Of a stretch of 7,691 bases of DNA, positions 5,601 through 7,691 are shown piece by piece. A program made the translations under genes and the position numbers. The DNA lies in the NCBI GenBank assembly GCA_003136475.1, contig PLEQ01000268.1:3247-10937 (forward strand). Direction: 5' to 3'. The notes beneath the pieces were generated by a model. That model did not search any database. It had not been told where the DNA came from and worked only from the letters and a program-made list of their open reading frames with translations. Every line of letters begins with the position of its first letter. Position 1 is the stretch's first letter. This stretch comes from Deltaproteobacteria bacterium. Lineage in GTDB: Bacteria > Bdellovibrionota_B > Oligoflexia > Oligoflexales > Bog-1112.

Positions 5601-6722
5601 ATGCAATGCTGGCTAGAAATCAGCCGTAGCGCTCTTATTCAAAATTATACGATTTTTTCCGACATTTTAGGACAAAAGGGCGTGATTCCAATTTTGAAGT
5701 CGAACGCCTATGGTCATGGGCTAACCCAAACTTTCGAAGTTCTTCGCAATGTGGGCTTAAATTGGATTGGTGTAAACTATTTGTCAGAGGCCGAAACCCT
5801 TAGAAAGCTCGGTTATGACGGGAATATCCTCAATGTAGGACCCTTTTCAGAAGAGGCTTTGAAAAAAGCTTATGAACTCAAAACCCAGGTCCTGATTGGA
5901 AACCGCGAGATCTTTGAGGCTTGGCGAAAGCTGCCTGAGCGAGCCCAAATTCATCTCAAATTGGATACAGGCCTCTCTCGTCGCGGCTTTTCCTTCGAAG
6001 ATTTGCAAACGCTTTTGCCAGAATTCAAGAAACTTAAAGCCCATATCGTCGGCCTTGCCACCCATTTTGCAAACGTTGAGGACGTGACGAATAGCGACTT
6101 TGCCTATCTTCAACTGAGCCGCCTATTGAAGGCTGCGGCTTTCCTCAGAGCTGAAGGTTTTCCTTCCTTACTTGTCCATGCCGCCTCCTCGGCCTCGACG
6201 CTATTGATTAAGCAATCCCGGCTTGATTTATGTCGTATTGGTATTTCCCTGTTCGGTCTGTGGGCTTCGGAGCTGACGCGCCTTTCTTATCAAGGCACTT
6301 TTCAACACGCCGAGCTCGAGCTCAAACCCGTGCTGAGCTGGCGCACCCGCTTAAATTCTCTGCGTGACATCTCTGAAGGGGATTACGTCGGCTATGGCTG
6401 TACCTTCAAAGCTCCGCGCGCTATGAAGATTGGTCTCATTCCAGTCGGTTACTATGAAGGCTACCCCAGGATTGCCGGCGGGCGGCGGGCGCACGCGCTG
6501 GTACGCGGACGCCGTTGCTCAATACTCGGGCGCATTTGCATGAATATGTCGATGATCGATTTGGATAATGTGCCTGAAGCCTGCATTGGCGATATCGTGA
6601 CGCTGATCGGTCGCGATCGCAACGAAGAGGTCACTGCTGAACAACTGGGTCTTTGGGCCGACACCATCCATTACGAGATCGTGACCCGCCTCAACTCTGA
6701 AATCCCGAGAATTATCGTCTAG
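5601..6722 (+). CDS. alr: Alanine racemase
   Basis: Alr is a cytoplasmic PLP enzyme that converts L-alanine to D-alanine for peptidoglycan. The 373-residue protein has the N-terminal TIM-barrel motif VIPILKSNAYGHG, with the PLP-binding Lys33. It also has LKLDTGLSRRGF (Lys120 at the usually carbamylated position; Arg128), and CRIGISLFGL with Arg212 facing the PLP ring. The C-terminal domain carries the second catalytic base, Tyr265, in VGYGCTF. Length is typical. The motif normally read as CMD is CMN here (Asn315), a minor deviation near the active-site entrance. The start ATG 5601 has GAGGGG 8 nt upstream (5587-5592), and the protein begins WLEISRSALIQNY as expected. It is divergent from the rpmH operon and convergent with the helical-repeat gene, whose stop codon it overlaps by 4 nt. 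Confidence 0.96.
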   Translation: MQCWLEISRSALIQNYTIFSDILGQKGVIPILKSNAYGHGLTQTFEVLRNVGLNWIGVNYLSEAETLRKLGYDGNILNVGPFSEEALKKAYELKTQVLIGNREIFEAWRKLPERAQIHLKLDTGLSRRGFSFEDLQTLLPEFKKLKAHIVGLATHFANVEDVTNSDFAYLQLSRLLKAAAFLRAEGFPSLLVHAASSASTLLIKQSRLDLCRIGISLFGLWASELTRLSYQGTFQHAELELKPVLSWRTRLNSLRDISEGDYVGYGCTFKAPRAMKIGLIPVGYYEGYPRIAGGRRAHALVRGRRCSILGRICMNMSMIDLDNVPEACIGDIVTLIGRDRNEEVTAEQLGLWADTIHYEIVTRLNSEIPRIIV

Positions 6723-7459
6723 GCTCTGCGGAGCCGGCGCTCTTTTGTAAAGAAAACACCGGGAGCAAGCTGGGTTCCGTCCGCCAGACTCAGAGTCTTA
6801 GTCACCCAGCCTTTGTCGACAAAAGCATCCACAACCACTTGGTGAACACGGGTATTTTCAGCTGAGGTATCGGTAAGAAAGCGCTCTAATTTTTCCAGAA
6901 GCTCCGGCTCGCCTTGGGTCAAAAGAACCTCGACGGTGGCGAAACGTACTCTCTCATCGAGAGCCTCAATCAGCGGCGCTAGACTGCGACCCTTGTCTGG
7001 TAAAGTGTAGTCGCGCAGGTAACAAAGAATGTCATAATTCTTGTCGATTTTATCGCGATCGAAATCGAAATCACGCAAAAAGAGGCAGGATTCTAGAGCA
7101 CTAGCGACGCGATCTTCAGATGCCAGTTTTTGGAAAATTTTGATAGGCCAAGCGATACGCGTGGATTGGATCAGATGCTCTTTGACAAAGGGTAAAGCCT
7201 TATCACCGAAGGAAAGGATGCCTTCCATGGTGGATTCTTTCTCCCGCGTATCATTAATCCCGTGATCCAGACTGTATTCGAAACGTTTGAGCAAAGTCGG
7301 AACCGCAATTTTTGGATCACCCAAATTTTTGAAATATTCTATAGCGGAAACGCGTTCCTCACGAATAGCTTTAGGATTTTGAATAAGCTTTGTATTCTTA
7401 GAAATCGCGCGTTCTTTCTGTTTTTGCTTAAGCTGCTTAAAAAAAGTAAAAAGTCCCAC
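6719..7459 (-). CDS. HEAT-like helical-repeat protein of unknown function
   Basis: I cannot assign a function. The 246-residue product starts with a very basic helix (KQLKQKQKER, 8-17), then consists almost entirely of predicted alpha-helical units resembling HEAT/Armadillo repeats. Examples are RVSAIEYFKNLGDPKIAVPTL (about 36-56), GILSFGDKALPFVKEHL (about 80-96) and PLIEALDERVRFATVEVLL (about 162-180). Such repeats usually form a scaffold for protein-protein contacts. There is no signal peptide or membrane segment, so it is probably cytoplasmic. The start is GTG (7457-7459), supported by GAGGG 6 nt upstream (7466-7470). Its stop lies in the CTAG shared with alr. It is transcribed away from the glmU-like gene, from which it is separated by 188 bp. 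The repeat call is by eye and moderately sure; any role in envelope synthesis would be guesswork from location. Confidence 0.75.
   Translation of the reverse strand: MGLFTFFKQLKQKQKERAISKNTKLIQNPKAIREERVSAIEYFKNLGDPKIAVPTLLKRFEYSLDHGINDTREKESTMEGILSFGDKALPFVKEHLIQSTRIAWPIKIFQKLASEDRVASALESCLFLRDFDFDRDKIDKNYDILCYLRDYTLPDKGRSLAPLIEALDERVRFATVEVLLTQGEPELLEKLERFLTDTSAENTRVHQVVVDAFVDKGWVTKTLSLADGTQLAPGVFFTKERRLRRA
6722..6746 (+). terminator. Possible alr terminator: two overlapping hairpins plus TTTT
   Basis: GGCTC (6722-6726) pairs with GAGCC (6731-6735) around a TGCG loop. Alternatively GAGC (6731-6734) pairs with GCTC (6739-6742) around CGGC, directly followed by TTTT (6743-6746). The two folds exclude each other. 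The second has terminator form but a stem of only 4-5 bp. It lies inside the 3' coding end of the opposing gene. Confidence 0.3.
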
Positions 7460-7539
7460 TGCGAACCCTCGGCATGAGAAGTGATGAGCCTCCGCATTCT
7501 AAGTTCGGGCAGCTCTTAGGTCTAGAAGTTTTAGTCGAG

Positions 7540-7569
7540 TTGCTAAAAAATAGTCGCGAGATTTATAGG
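7540..7569 (+). promoter_or_regulatory. Possible promoter of the glmU-like gene (TTGCTA-N18-TATAGG)
   Basis: TTGCTA (7540-7545) and TATAGG (7564-7569) each match the consensus at 4 of 6 bases, with an 18-bp spacer. The leader would be about 70 nt. A second -10-like hexamer, TAGAAT (7578-7583), lacks a -35. The divergent spacer 7460-7647 holds no other gene that I can see. Confidence 0.3.
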
Positions 7570-7591
7570 ATACGGGCTAGAATGGGGCGAA

Positions 7592-7608
7592 TCTAAGCAA
7601 ATCTTAGA
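7592..7608. repeat. Inverted repeat TCTAAG-N5-CTTAGA upstream of the glmU-like gene
   Basis: Perfect 6-bp arms (7592-7597 and 7603-7608) flank 5 nt, about 40 bp before the start codon. A related but imperfect pair, TCTAAG (7498-7503) and CTTAGG (7515-7520), lies near the other end of the same divergent spacer. The arms are AT-rich and short, so chance is quite possible. Confidence 0.3.
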
Positions 7609-7647
7609 ATCTACGAACACACGATCGTCTCAAAAGGAATGCCAGAA

Positions 7648-7691
7648 ATGTCTCTCACAGGGCTGATTCTTGCTGCAGGAAAAGGCAAGAG
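7648..7691 (+). CDS. glmU: Sugar-phosphate nucleotidyltransferase, probably GlmU, N-terminal fragment
   Basis: Only 14 complete codons are in the window: MSLTGLILAAGKGK, followed by AG, which begins an Arg or Ser codon. The hydrophobic strand running into LAAGKGxR is the nucleotide-binding signature of the N-terminal pyrophosphorylase domain of GlmU, which makes UDP-N-acetylglucosamine for peptidoglycan and outer-membrane synthesis. Other sugar nucleotidyltransferases share this motif, so the exact member is inferred. Two in-frame ATGs are possible. The one at 7648 is preferred because AAAGGA (7633-7638) lies 9 nt upstream; it abuts the ATG at 7639 directly, which leaves no spacing for that start. 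Confidence 0.65.
   Translation, partial: MSLTGLILAAGKGK

Noticed and set aside
1..7691. Mobile element, CRISPR array, tRNA or rRNA genes, toxin-antitoxin or defence system
   Set aside because: I looked for terminal repeats, transposase or integrase motifs, regularly spaced repeats, tRNA-like cloverleaf motifs and paired small genes, and found none. The window is mostly conserved core genes.

Overview
The window is a chromosomal segment from what looks like a Gram-negative bacterium. It is dominated by conserved housekeeping genes, and I see no phage, transposon, CRISPR or defence genes. The Gram-negative call rests on YidC, which has a large periplasmic domain of roughly 250 residues between its first membrane helix and the insertase core. 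Base composition is moderate. The lineage cannot be fixed from sequence reading alone. A Bdellovibrionota or delta-proteobacterial-type organism is my tentative guess, based on gene arrangement and general protein character.

Layout. Positions 1-267 (minus) hold the N-terminal 89 codons of a long-form phosphohexomutase (PgcA-like). A 286-bp divergent spacer (268-553) follows, with a perfect -10 box facing the mutase and an extended -10 plus a small hairpin facing a short plus-strand gene at 554-1057. That gene encodes an unrecognised small membrane protein, and its 3' end overlaps the end of mnmE by 56 bp. From 5447 down to 1002 on the minus strand is a compact six-gene operon: rpmH, rnpA, yidD, yidC, jag/khpB, mnmE. 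It has gaps of 13-22 bp or short overlaps throughout. Three of its genes appear to start with GTG or TTG.

A 153-bp divergent spacer (5448-5600) separates rpmH from alr (alanine racemase, 5601-6722, plus). It carries a perfect 7-bp inverted repeat positioned like an operator over the putative rpmH start point. alr converges on a minus-strand gene (6719-7459) for a helical-repeat (HEAT-like) protein of unknown role, and the two share a palindromic CTAG as their stop codons. A 188-bp spacer then leads to the first 14 codons of a plus-strand nucleotidyltransferase, probably glmU.

How the genes fit together. The operon makes ribosomal protein L34, the RNase P protein, the YidD/YidC membrane-insertion pair, the small-RNA-binding-family protein Jag/KhpB, and the tRNA wobble-uridine modification GTPase MnmE. 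This is the arrangement often found next to the replication origin, but here dnaA is not upstream of rpmH and mnmG does not follow mnmE. alr (D-alanine), glmU (UDP-GlcNAc) and possibly the sugar-phosphate mutase feed cell-envelope synthesis. No undescribed multi-gene system is evident. The most notable oddity is that Jag/KhpB has a KH domain without the GxxG signature loop. Other points are the operator-like dyad, a non-canonical G4 motif in MnmE, and two uncharacterised proteins.
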